Origin: Myxococcota bacterium
Lineage (GTDB): Bacteria > Myxococcota > UBA727 > JABDBI01
DNA length: 64,000 bases
Direction: 5' to 3'
Assembly (NCBI GenBank): GCA_040387835.1
Contig: JAZKCZ010000004.1
Coordinates: 62,001-126,000, forward strand
Positions 44,492 to 52,625 of the stretch are shown one piece after another (positions within the stretch are counted from its first letter, which is position 1; each line of letters starts with the position of its first letter). Both the position numbers and the translations under genes were made by a program. Below the pieces are notes generated by a model. That model did not search any database, had not been told where the DNA came from, and saw only the letters and a program-made list of their open reading frames with translations.

Positions 44492-45040
44492 ATGCGTTAT
44501 TTCATGTTATTTGCTTTAGCGGGATTTGCGCTAATGGCTGAGCCTGACACGGGCTTGATTAATGTGGCCGGTTGGGATGGAAGCTTTGCTTATAAAACAG
44601 TTCATGTGGCAGAAAAGCAGAACCGTTTTGAAATTGGCCTCCACTGGAAGTTTACGGACTGCGAAAGCTTCAGCTGCAGGTACTATGTCTATTTTGATAA
44701 ACAAGATTGCCAAGTTTTGAGAGATGCAAATAGGCAATTTAGGTCCATGACATGTTCTAAAGAACTGCCAAGACAAGATAAGCGAATTCCATTTTTTAAG
44801 GGCGAGGAGTTGCAAGACATATTAAACATGGTTGAAGTCATTCAGCCTGTTTCGGTTAAAAGTCTGAGCTTTGAGATGGATTTGAAACAAGTTAAATTTG
44901 CATTGGAACAGACTGATAGCGCAGAATCCTTGGGATTTGCGATTCAGTTCTTCAATGCAGACGGATCTGGTGGTAGCTTTAATACTAATTGGCCGGCATT
45001 GTCATTTCCAGCTAGGCTTGTCGATTATATAACGCGTTAA
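44492..45040 (+). CDS. Uncharacterised secreted protein
   Basis: I do not recognise this 182-residue protein. A strong AGGAGG site precedes the ATG, and a short signal peptide (MRYFMLFALAGFALMA) follows. The mature part has four Cys residues close together (TDCESFSCRYY, KQDCQVL and MTCSKEL), probably two disulfides, and looks beta-rich. It sits between comM and citrate synthase in a co-directional run. Its function is unknown. Confidence 0.7.
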   Translation: MRYFMLFALAGFALMAEPDTGLINVAGWDGSFAYKTVHVAEKQNRFEIGLHWKFTDCESFSCRYYVYFDKQDCQVLRDANRQFRSMTCSKELPRQDKRIPFFKGEELQDILNMVEVIQPVSVKSLSFEMDLKQVKFALEQTDSAESLGFAIQFFNADGSGGSFNTNWPALSFPARLVDYITR

Positions 45041-45086
45041 GGCAAAATTTCTCGTTGGCGACGATGGTTAGTTTTGCTACTGGAAA

Positions 45087-46220
45087 ATGCCTATGACTGA
45101 TTTCATCGTTGCGCAAAAAGGTCTCGAAAATATCATTGTTGATAAAACCGCCTTGTCGCTGGTAGATGGCCAGCAGGGTTTGCTCATTTATCGAGGCTAT
45201 CACATCGATGAAATGGCGAAATGCTCGTTTGAAGAGGTTTGCCACCTGTTTTTATTTGGACATTTGCCTAATCAAGCAGAACTTGAAAAATTTGATAAGC
45301 GGCTTAAAGCAAAACGCGCGGTAGAGCAGCTGGTGTTGGACTACGTTTTTAACGCACCTAAAAACGAGCAACCGATGGCCTTATTGCGCACCGCAGTGTC
45401 CATGTTGTCGGCCTATTTACCTGGGGTAGAAGATAATTCGCCTGCCTCATTGCAAGAAAATGCTATTGCCCTCATTGCTAAAACCACCACTTTGGCAGCC
45501 GCCATTGCGCGAGCCAAACGCGACCAAAAAGCCATTGAGCCCGATTTAACTTTGAGCCATGCGGCAAACTTTCTTTATATGTCTCGCGGAGAGCGGGTGG
45601 ATGAAGTCGTTTCCAAAACTTTGGATACCGCGCTGGTGCTCCATGTGGACCATGGGTTCAATGCCAGCACATTCACCGCAAGGGTGACGGCCTCTACGCT
45701 AACTGATATCGTGTCGGCGGTGGTTGCGGCGATTGGCTCCCTGAAAGGTCCTCTGCATGGTGGCGCCAATACAGCGGTCATGGAAATGTTGCTGAAAATA
45801 GGCGAGCTGGATCAGGTCGATGCCTTTGTTGATAAAGCGATGCAGGAGAAACAAAAGATTCCGGGCTTCGGACATCGTGTTTACAAAACCATTGATCCTC
45901 GCGCCAAGCATCTAAAACTCATGTCGGAAGCCTGGGGCAAGCGGGTAGGCCAGGTGAAATGGTTCGCCATGAGCCAGCGCTTAGAAGATATGATGATGGA
46001 ACGCAAAAAGCTCAACGCGAACGTGGATTTCTATTCAGCATCGACTTACTACGCCATGGGCATCCCTCCTGAAATGTACACCGTCATCTTCGCCATCGCC
46101 CGCATGGCAGGCTGGACTGCTCATGTGATGGAACAGCTAGCTGAAAACCGGCTGGTGAGACCAGAAGCGCAGTACACGGGAGTTCAAGACCTAAAATGGC
46201 TGCCCATCGATAAGAGATAG
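45087..46220 (+). CDS. gltA: Citrate synthase
   Basis: Citrate synthase condenses oxaloacetate and acetyl-CoA. The catalytic residues are present: His in LHVDHGFNAS, His in GPLHGGANTAV and Asp in NVDFYSASTYY; GFGHRVYKTIDPRAK follows. At 377 residues it is the short, type I dimeric form (Gram-positive and archaeal-like, also covering 2-methylcitrate synthases) rather than the long hexameric enterobacterial type. Its 3' end overlaps the convergent DUF4143 ATPase gene by 30 bases. Confidence 0.95.
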   Translation: MPMTDFIVAQKGLENIIVDKTALSLVDGQQGLLIYRGYHIDEMAKCSFEEVCHLFLFGHLPNQAELEKFDKRLKAKRAVEQLVLDYVFNAPKNEQPMALLRTAVSMLSAYLPGVEDNSPASLQENAIALIAKTTTLAAAIARAKRDQKAIEPDLTLSHAANFLYMSRGERVDEVVSKTLDTALVLHVDHGFNASTFTARVTASTLTDIVSAVVAAIGSLKGPLHGGANTAVMEMLLKIGELDQVDAFVDKAMQEKQKIPGFGHRVYKTIDPRAKHLKLMSEAWGKRVGQVKWFAMSQRLEDMMMERKKLNANVDFYSASTYYAMGIPPEMYTVIFAIARMAGWTAHVMEQLAENRLVRPEAQYTGVQDLKWLPIDKR

Positions 46221-47324
46221 CTGAGAAAGAAATGCGAGAGCGGGGCAGACCCTAACGCCGGTCGGGGTCACGTAATCTTTCGTTCCAATTCCTGATATCT
46301 GATAGGCCTCAGCCATTGGGAATTTAGCTTTTAGATAGAGCAGCGCAGGAGAAACTTCTGCATTGTTCCATTTGCATTCCACCAACCAAACTGGGACGCG
46401 GTTTTTTAGAACGACGAAATCAACTTCACGCCCATCTATGTCTCTAAAATAGCGCAAGTCGTAGTCTTCTCCGAAACAGTCTTGGCGATAGTGTACCCAT
46501 TTGAGCAAATGACAGGCCACCAAGTTTTCGAACCGAAGGCCTATTTCCGTAACCAAGGTCCAATCAAACTGATAATGTTTCTGCTCTTTTTTAACCGCCC
46601 GAATCTTGGGAGAGCCCAGGGGACTTAGACGAAAAATTGCATACAAACGTTCCAGGATAGTTACCCAGTTGCTCGCCGTCTTGTGAGCCACCTTCAAATC
46701 CTCGCGCAGCCCGTTAATAGAGAGCGGGCTTCCTACCAGTTCAGGTAAACGCATTGCCAATAGTTCTAGAGTCCCTAAGTCTTTGACTTGTTCTAGCTGG
46801 CTCAAATCCTCCTGAATCAGGCGCGAGCGATATTCCCTCGACCATCTCCGAGCTTCTACCTGGCTCCCGCCAAAAAATGGTTCAGGAAATCCGCCTAACT
46901 CCATTAAATCCATGAGAGTTTCTTGCGTGGGTGCAAGCTCCGACAAAGAGAGAGGATGGAGCCGTAGGTAGTGGTAACGGCCTTGCAACGAGTCACCTGA
47001 GTAGCGGTAATAGTCAAGCCTCGCGCTCCCGGTTACCAGAATTTGCTGCCCAGTTGGACGCCCATCATAAAGCCCTTTTAGCAAATTTCTCCATTGTCGG
47101 TATTTATGTAATTCATCAAATATCCATAAACCTGAGTTAGGAAGCTCGCCTTTTAGAATTTGTGAACGATGATCAGGTATATCCCAATTCAAATATCCTA
47201 CACCCGATTTGGGCAATAGTTTTCTCGCCAGGGTGGTCTTTCCGACCTGCCGCGGACCGCCCACAAAAACCATTTTTTTCGAAAGGTCTTTCTTGATTTG
47301 GGGCATTAAATAACGATCATGCAT
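46191..47324 (-). CDS. AAA ATPase with DUF4143 nuclease-like domain
   Basis: This 377-residue protein joins an AAA_14 ATPase (Walker A VGGPRQVGKTTL, Walker B LWIFDELHKY, sensor VTGSARLDYYR) to a C-terminal DUF4143 domain containing EVDFVVL and WLVECKWNN, the D...ExK pattern of the PD-(D/E)xK nuclease fold. The family is widespread, laterally mobile and poorly understood. A strong leaderless promoter lies inside a perfect 25-base inverted repeat upstream. Its 3' end overlaps citrate synthase in antisense, suggesting insertion or decay of the intergenic space. Confidence 0.88.
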   Translation of the reverse strand: MHDRYLMPQIKKDLSKKMVFVGGPRQVGKTTLARKLLPKSGVGYLNWDIPDHRSQILKGELPNSGLWIFDELHKYRQWRNLLKGLYDGRPTGQQILVTGSARLDYYRYSGDSLQGRYHYLRLHPLSLSELAPTQETLMDLMELGGFPEPFFGGSQVEARRWSREYRSRLIQEDLSQLEQVKDLGTLELLAMRLPELVGSPLSINGLREDLKVAHKTASNWVTILERLYAIFRLSPLGSPKIRAVKKEQKHYQFDWTLVTEIGLRFENLVACHLLKWVHYRQDCFGEDYDLRYFRDIDGREVDFVVLKNRVPVWLVECKWNNAEVSPALLYLKAKFPMAEAYQISGIGTKDYVTPTGVRVCPALAFLSQLSLIDGQPF

Positions 47325-47330
47325 TAGGTG

Positions 47331-47359
47331 AGCATACGAGTATTTTAGACACCTGTCAA
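47331..47359 (-). promoter_or_regulatory. Promoter of the DUF4143 ATPase gene
   Basis: On the minus strand a perfect TTGACA (read from 47359-47354), 17 bases, then TATGCT (47336-47331) ends six bases before the ATG at 47324. The -35 and spacer lie within the left arm of the inverted repeat at 47337-47400. Confidence 0.65.
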
Positions 47360-47400
47360 AAATACTCGCGAATAATTTTGACAGGTGTCTAAAATACTCG
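47337..47400. promoter_or_regulatory. Perfect 25-base inverted repeat between divergent genes
   Basis: The arms 47337-47361 and 47376-47400 are exact reverse complements with a 14-base spacer. Each arm contains GACACCTGTC or its complement flanked by A/T runs, itself an imperfect dyad, so the pair looks like two operator sites. The left arm covers the -35 and spacer of the ATPase promoter. Autoregulation by the ATPase or a partner is plausible; a terminal-repeat origin is less likely because there is no matching copy at the other end of the gene. Confidence 0.75.
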
Positions 47401-47447
47401 GAAAGAGTTGTTTGACTTTAAAGATAATATTGATTTACGGTTAAATT

Positions 47448-48488
47448 GTGCGGAAAATATCGTATTTAATATGTATATTTATGTTTTCAGTTTTGTTATC
47501 TCTTGAACTGAGAGGAGAGATTCAGCCATGGGTTTATCCGCCTAAAAAGCTGGGGTTTCAGTACGAGCACGGACCAAGTTTGCCCGCCGGGATGGTTTAT
47601 TATTCCGAAGGTCGGTTCGAAGTTATTGAGGTCGACTTAAAAAGTTTCGATGTCGAGGTTGCTGCGCCAGAGGATAACAGAACGTCACTTACTACTTTAG
47701 AGCTCATCAAAAGAAATCATGGCATAGCTGGGATTAATGGAGGTTTCTGGAACGCCTCTTCGCTGTTCAGTCCTTTCGCGGGTCCTGATAGCATTGTGGT
47801 TGCTCATGGGAGCTTGCTCGGTGATTCCTTGTTGCCGGCTCCTACCATCGGATGGAATAGTCTTGGAGCCGTCTACGGATACGTGGCCATTCAGCACTAT
47901 CTTGACATAAAGATGAATGGATCAGCGAGTGTTCAAGTCCCTCTACTAGATGACGATGCTGTGCCTGATGGCATTTTAAGGAAGATTTTTGTTGATGGTG
48001 GTAAAGTTCAACCACATGGACATCGGTTCAAGATAGATCCGAGGTTTAGTGAAAACCTGGATCAATATATTGGTCATCGGGCGGAACCTCGATTCCGCTT
48101 TATTAATTTCGATGTTAACCGGCCGGATAGTGCTTGGAAAGATCTTGATTTTGCAATTGCAGGTAACCTTGCGCTCGTTGTGGAGGGAAAGGTTGCTCGC
48201 TTTGAACCTTGGCAACTCAACCCAATAAGGGGGGAAGACTCTTCCCCGCGGACAGGCTTGTGTCTAAACAAATATGGACGTTTGCTGTTAGCAATTTCTG
48301 TAAATTCCAATATCAAACAATTTGCCGAATTTCTACAAAACAAGGCCTGCCAATTTGCAATTAATCTCGATGGTGGGCCTTCAACGACGCTGTTTTACGA
48401 AAATCGTTTCTTCTCGGATTACCCGTTAGGTTACCAGGGCAGGTCTATTCACAACGCGATTATCGTTGTTCCCAAAGGCGAGAGGTAG
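47448..48488 (+). CDS. Secreted phosphodiester glycosidase (NAGPA/DUF2233 family)
   Basis: This exported 346-residue protein has a signal peptide (MRKISYLICIFMFSVLLSLELRG) and a NAGPA-like domain, named after the enzyme that removes GlcNAc from GlcNAc-1-phospho-mannose. Conserved segments are GIAGINGGFWN, PRTGLCLNKYGRLLLAISV and the signature FAINLDGGPSTTLFY. Bacterial relatives act on phosphodiester-linked sugars of the envelope. It starts at a GTG without a visible ribosome site. It ends three bases before the kinase/glycosyltransferase lipoprotein gene, a pairing that suggests shared substrates. Confidence 0.88.
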   Translation: MRKISYLICIFMFSVLLSLELRGEIQPWVYPPKKLGFQYEHGPSLPAGMVYYSEGRFEVIEVDLKSFDVEVAAPEDNRTSLTTLELIKRNHGIAGINGGFWNASSLFSPFAGPDSIVVAHGSLLGDSLLPAPTIGWNSLGAVYGYVAIQHYLDIKMNGSASVQVPLLDDDAVPDGILRKIFVDGGKVQPHGHRFKIDPRFSENLDQYIGHRAEPRFRFINFDVNRPDSAWKDLDFAIAGNLALVVEGKVARFEPWQLNPIRGEDSSPRTGLCLNKYGRLLLAISVNSNIKQFAEFLQNKACQFAINLDGGPSTTLFYENRFFSDYPLGYQGRSIHNAIIVVPKGER

Positions 48489-48491
48489 AAA

Positions 48492-50339
48492 ATGAGCAAT
48501 CTAATCCTAGTGCCAATCCTTCTGTTGATTTTGGCTTCTTGTCAGCAACATTCATCCTCAGAACAGAATTCCTGTGATCTCTACTACAAAAGAGGGTCAT
48601 TAATTGCACAGGGCGGCACCGGGAAGGTTTATCGGGTCAAGTTTCATAATTATTCTGCTGTTGTTAAAGAGGTTGTTGGTCAAGACTTGAGTCATGACAC
48701 TGAACTGACCGAAAAGGCCAGGACGCTTGGCGTGGCACCGCCAATCTATAGCAGTGGGGTATGTGAGCGAGATGGGCAGCTAATTTCCTATAAAATCACG
48801 CCCGAACTCCATCCGGTTGACCTCCGTATCATTGAAGCATTTCCTCAAGAATTTGAGCAGCAGATGCTGTCGGCCCTCAATACATTGCATGAGCATAACA
48901 TCACTCAGGGCGACATTCATCTTGGCAATATCCTATACGATAATCCTGAAGCCCCCAGGTTCTATTTGACAGATTTCGATAAAGGACTCGACTTGCATGG
49001 TATTCCTCAACCAGAAGCCCAGGGCCATATTGACTATGAAAACCAGCGACTGCAGCGATTGTTTTCGGGTGAGTATTTTCCTCCCGGAGGAAAACCCGGT
49101 AAGTATGAACGCTGGCAGCCATTTATCTATCCATGGAAGCAATTCGATCTGAACCATGATGCTAAAATTAGTGATGCTGAAGTTCCAAAGCTGCAGCAAT
49201 TCTTGGGCTCAGCAACAAGAGGCGATATAGCTGCCAAACTTTATCATATTCGAATGACTCACCAATTGACACAAGAGCAGAGAAGGGGACTGTTCGCGGA
49301 TACTGACAATGACGGAGAGTTATCCCAAGCTGAAATTAGCAGGTTGTCAACGTTGTTTCCTGGGCTAACTGAAAACCAAAGAGAAAACATTCAGAGGGCA
49401 TACGACCAATTCGCTACAAAACTCCGTCTTCACTTTCACAGCATGGTGAAAAAAGGTTCTGAACGGGAGGTGATGCCTGGCCTTGAGGCAAAAAATATTT
49501 TGGTTATTACGGCGGGCGATCTCAACCCTAAAAGGCGTTTCCCTTTGCTAACCAGTCCAGTATTTGCAAGCCTTGCTCGAAATAACGGCTATCGCTTTGA
49601 GTATTTTAGCTCCAGCCTTTCTGCGCCCTGGGTTCCGTATTGGAACAAAATCTGGATGTTGCTCGATCGCATGCAGGACTCAGAAAACAAAGTCATTGTT
49701 TGGCTTGACGATGATGGTGTAGCCAGTCCTAACAGCGATATGATCGAACAATTTTTAAAGGCTTACCCTGACAAAGATTTCATTGTGGCCATGGATCCAG
49801 AGGCGTGGGCCACACTTAATACAGGCGCGATCATTCTGAGAAACACGAAATCGAGCATGGGTTTGTTGCTTCAAACTATCTTGGTCGGCCTTGAGGATCG
49901 AACTGTCAAAGGTAATTTTCGTCATCATCATCTTGTCAGCTGCGGCCAAGATGAAACCTGTCTGCACGAACAGCAAGCTCTTCAAGAACTTTACGCTAGA
50001 ATTGTCTGGACAGATGAAGACTTGGATATGATTAGCAGGCTGCTGGCAGATATTGGGGTTTTCAATCCAGCAAATTTTGGAAAGCGAGAAAGAATAACGT
50101 CGAGAGATTGGACAAAAGTGATTGAGGTTGTCCCTCAGATCGATCCCAAAAGCGGTAGAAATCTGAATGTTTTCTTTAGTCCTTTTCAACCTTATAAATT
50201 GGAAGGCCGATTCTTTTTGCCCTCACGCGTCAAAATACCTTACAACCTAGCAGAACGACCATTCTATATGCAACCCGCAGGACAATCGGTTTATAAATAT
50301 GATGCTATTAAATCTCTCGTCGAGAGCCTTCGGTTATAG
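48492..50339 (+). CDS. Lipoprotein with protein-kinase-like, EF-hand and GT34-like domains
   Basis: This 615-residue protein appears to be an exported multi-domain enzyme. A lipoprotein signal ends at Cys17 (LASC). A kinase-like domain follows: Gly-rich loop AQGGTGKVYRV (39-49), Lys59 in AVVKEV, catalytic loop QGDIHLGNIL with Asp141 and Asn146, and metal site Asp161 in TDFDKG. Two canonical EF-hand loops follow (219-230, DLNHDAKISDAE; 270-281, DTDNDGELSQAE). The last half resembles a GT34/GMA12-type glycosyltransferase, with VIVWLDDDGV (DxD, 401-410), LNTGAIILRN (442-451) and a late DETCLHEQQAL. All catalytic residues of both enzymes seem kept. The domain combination is unknown to me, and GT34 assignment is by motif only. 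Confidence 0.8.
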   Translation: MSNLILVPILLLILASCQQHSSSEQNSCDLYYKRGSLIAQGGTGKVYRVKFHNYSAVVKEVVGQDLSHDTELTEKARTLGVAPPIYSSGVCERDGQLISYKITPELHPVDLRIIEAFPQEFEQQMLSALNTLHEHNITQGDIHLGNILYDNPEAPRFYLTDFDKGLDLHGIPQPEAQGHIDYENQRLQRLFSGEYFPPGGKPGKYERWQPFIYPWKQFDLNHDAKISDAEVPKLQQFLGSATRGDIAAKLYHIRMTHQLTQEQRRGLFADTDNDGELSQAEISRLSTLFPGLTENQRENIQRAYDQFATKLRLHFHSMVKKGSEREVMPGLEAKNILVITAGDLNPKRRFPLLTSPVFASLARNNGYRFEYFSSSLSAPWVPYWNKIWMLLDRMQDSENKVIVWLDDDGVASPNSDMIEQFLKAYPDKDFIVAMDPEAWATLNTGAIILRNTKSSMGLLLQTILVGLEDRTVKGNFRHHHLVSCGQDETCLHEQQALQELYARIVWTDEDLDMISRLLADIGVFNPANFGKRERITSRDWTKVIEVVPQIDPKSGRNLNVFFSPFQPYKLEGRFFLPSRVKIPYNLAERPFYMQPAGQSVYKYDAIKSLVESLRL

Positions 50340-51572
50340 AGCGGAGAGGGTTACATCTCTCATTTCGCCGGAATCTAATGATTTAATCTTCGCGCTGTCG
50401 CTTTCGACTTCGCGTTGGCCTAGCACTAATACTTCTTTGGCGCGTAGCCTGTCTGCTCTGCGCATTTGGGCTTTGACGCTTTTAGGTTTGTGCTCGAAAT
50501 CAACCGTCATACCTTTGCGTCGCAATGCGAATAAGAGCTCTAGAGCCTTCGCTCGGCCGATGTCATCGGCATAGACCAGGCTTAGATCAGGCCGTTTCTC
50601 AGCAAGCGCGAAGCCGCTTTCTTGCATTAGAATTGCTAAGCGTTCGACGCCGGCTGCCATGCCGATGGCAGGGGTTTTTGGGCCGCCGAGTTCTTCGACT
50701 AAACCGTCATAACGACCACCGCCGGCCACGGTGTTTTGAGCACCAAGCCCCGATTCGGCGATGAATTCAAATACGGTGCGGGTATAATAATCCAGCCCCC
50801 GTACCAATTTGTGCGACACTTCGTAGGCTACGCCTAGTTTAGATAACCCATTCAAAACTTCTTCAAAATGCCCTTTGGAGTCAGCGCCAAAAAAATCCAA
50901 GATGCGAGGCGCTTTTTCAACCAAAGAGATGCAGCTAGGGTTTTTGCAATCCAAGATACGAAGCGTGTTTTGCGTCATGCGTCTTTGGCAATCGGCACAA
51001 AGCTGTTCGGTTAGAGGCTCGAAATACGCGCGTAGAGCTTGCATGAAAACTTGGCGCTCTTCAGGCTCGCCCAGACTGTTGATCGCTAATTTGATTGGAC
51101 CAATGGGAAGAGAAGCCAGCCAGTCATGCACCATCGCCAAAAACTCAATGTCTGCGCTTGCGCTGGCACAGCCTAGAAATTCAGCGCCAACCTGGCAAAA
51201 CTCTCGCAAACGGCCTTTTTGGGGGCGTTCGCGTCTAAACATCGAGCCTGTGTAGAAAATCTTTGCTTCTTGTTCTGCAGACAGCAGGTTGTTTTGTACC
51301 AACGCCCGCACCGCACCAGCGGTACCTTCTGGGCGCATGCAAATCATCGTCCCATCACGGTCTTCGAGCGCGTACATTTCTTTCGTAACAATGTCCGAGG
51401 ACTCGCCGACGCTTCGAACAAAAAGGCTTAACTCTTCTAAAATGGGGGTCTGAATTTCGGATAAGCCATAATTTTCAAAGACGTGAATCGCTTTGCCAAT
51501 AATAAAGCGTCTCGTTTGCAATTCGGTCGAAAATAAATCAGGCATGCCTTTCATACATGGCAAGAATGGCAT
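50334..51572 (-). CDS. hisS: Histidyl-tRNA synthetase
   Basis: HisRS charges tRNA-His. Class II motifs are visible: MKGMPDLFS near the start, the arginine loop MFRRERPQKGRLREFCQVGAE, the HisA histidine motif GLDYYTRTVFEF and GGGRYDGLVEELGG. The frame is open to 51635, overlapping the U-box gene by 20 bases; family alignment favours the ATG at 51572 (412 residues). Its 3' end overlaps the convergent kinase/glycosyltransferase gene by six bases. Confidence 0.94.
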   Translation of the reverse strand: MPFLPCMKGMPDLFSTELQTRRFIIGKAIHVFENYGLSEIQTPILEELSLFVRSVGESSDIVTKEMYALEDRDGTMICMRPEGTAGAVRALVQNNLLSAEQEAKIFYTGSMFRRERPQKGRLREFCQVGAEFLGCASASADIEFLAMVHDWLASLPIGPIKLAINSLGEPEERQVFMQALRAYFEPLTEQLCADCQRRMTQNTLRILDCKNPSCISLVEKAPRILDFFGADSKGHFEEVLNGLSKLGVAYEVSHKLVRGLDYYTRTVFEFIAESGLGAQNTVAGGGRYDGLVEELGGPKTPAIGMAAGVERLAILMQESGFALAEKRPDLSLVYADDIGRAKALELLFALRRKGMTVDFEHKPKSVKAQMRRADRLRAKEVLVLGQREVESDSAKIKSLDSGEMRDVTLSAL

Positions 51573-51615
51573 GCTCTCGTCTTTTGGAAAAGGGAGGCTC
51601 CGGCGGCTCTTAAGT

Positions 51616-52590
51616 TCATTCAGGTGAGTAGACAATTATGGGATCTGAACGGTCATTTTCTGCGACCGAAATTGTGGCCAAATAATGTGCCTTTAACTGT
51701 TTAAGGAGCTGGCCGAAGGAGTAGTTATTGATTAGTGTTCGCGCGCTTAACGGCAAGCCCTGAATGGGACTTCGAATCGCATGACCAAATGGAAATTGGG
51801 CTATCCAGAGCGTTATTTCATTGCGTTCGTAAGTGTGACCGTCACTTGCAACCGCTGGATACTGGAAAGGCTCTAAAGAGATAGCACAGTGATAATTCTG
51901 CAGAATTGTTTCTCCAGGCGTGCCATCTAGCAGGTCGGCTATCATTTGTCTGAGTGTAATATTTGGGAAAGAGATGACTGGCTTCTGGAATTTCCCTTTT
52001 TTTTGCGCTTTTTCGAACGCATTTTTTTGGTAAGAAATGCCATCACTGGTGACAACAGGATTTGTCATTATTTCTCCAGATAAAGGGCAGATGATTGCAG
52101 GATAAGTAGCCATTAGAGTCAGTTCAAACTCGCTTGGGGGCTCCTTAACAGGTGCCGACTGCATACATCCTGCTTGTATTAGATTTGGTATAAAGGGGGC
52201 TACTTGCTCCGGTCGTGGCTTTAAACTGAATTCGTCGCTCGCTTCATTTGCTTCGGAGGGGTACTGGTTCTCAAACTGGAGTTGCGCTAGTTCATCTTTA
52301 AGTTCGTCAAGGCTTTTTGACTCGGGATCGTAGACAACGTAAGCTTCCCGTATTTGATTGATAATCTGGCAGATTTTTTCTCGGATCTGCTCCCACGTTG
52401 GACCTACGGTTATAAGGCTTTGAAATAAAGTGATTCTCATTTCGCTGCGCCTTTGTGCTTCTTCTTCAATTTGTTGAGCTTTGATTTCAGCGTTGGAAAT
52501 AATACTAAGCCAAGGGCCTACTGGGCTTTTTTGAGCGGCCGCCGTTAATGAAAACAGAAGAATATAAGCGGTAAGCCAGGTTACTCTCAT
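51616..52590 (-). CDS. Secreted tandem U-box protein
   Basis: This 324-residue protein has a signal peptide (MRVTWLTAYILLFSLTAAAQ), a helical and acidic middle, and two U-box-like domains. The first (about residues 166-222) reads IICPLSGEIMTNPVVTSDGISYQKNAFEKA; the second (about 232-300) has YHCAISLEPFQYPAVASDGHTYERNEITLW and ends NYSFGQLLKQL. U-boxes recruit E2 enzymes in eukaryotic ubiquitin ligases. Bacterial examples are mostly secreted effectors; Legionella LubX also has two U-boxes, but is delivered by a type IV system rather than a Sec signal. It lies just upstream of hisS on the same strand. The domains are clear; ligase activity is unproven. Confidence 0.85.
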   Translation of the reverse strand: MRVTWLTAYILLFSLTAAAQKSPVGPWLSIISNAEIKAQQIEEEAQRRSEMRITLFQSLITVGPTWEQIREKICQIINQIREAYVVYDPESKSLDELKDELAQLQFENQYPSEANEASDEFSLKPRPEQVAPFIPNLIQAGCMQSAPVKEPPSEFELTLMATYPAIICPLSGEIMTNPVVTSDGISYQKNAFEKAQKKGKFQKPVISFPNITLRQMIADLLDGTPGETILQNYHCAISLEPFQYPAVASDGHTYERNEITLWIAQFPFGHAIRSPIQGLPLSARTLINNYSFGQLLKQLKAHYLATISVAENDRSDPIIVYSPE

Positions 52591-52625
52591 CCCCCAGCAA
52601 CAACGTACCGCTTAAAAATATTTTG

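Noticed and set aside
47337-47400. Terminal inverted repeat of an insertion sequence
   Set aside because: There is no transposase and no second copy at the other end of the ATPase gene; an operator fits better.
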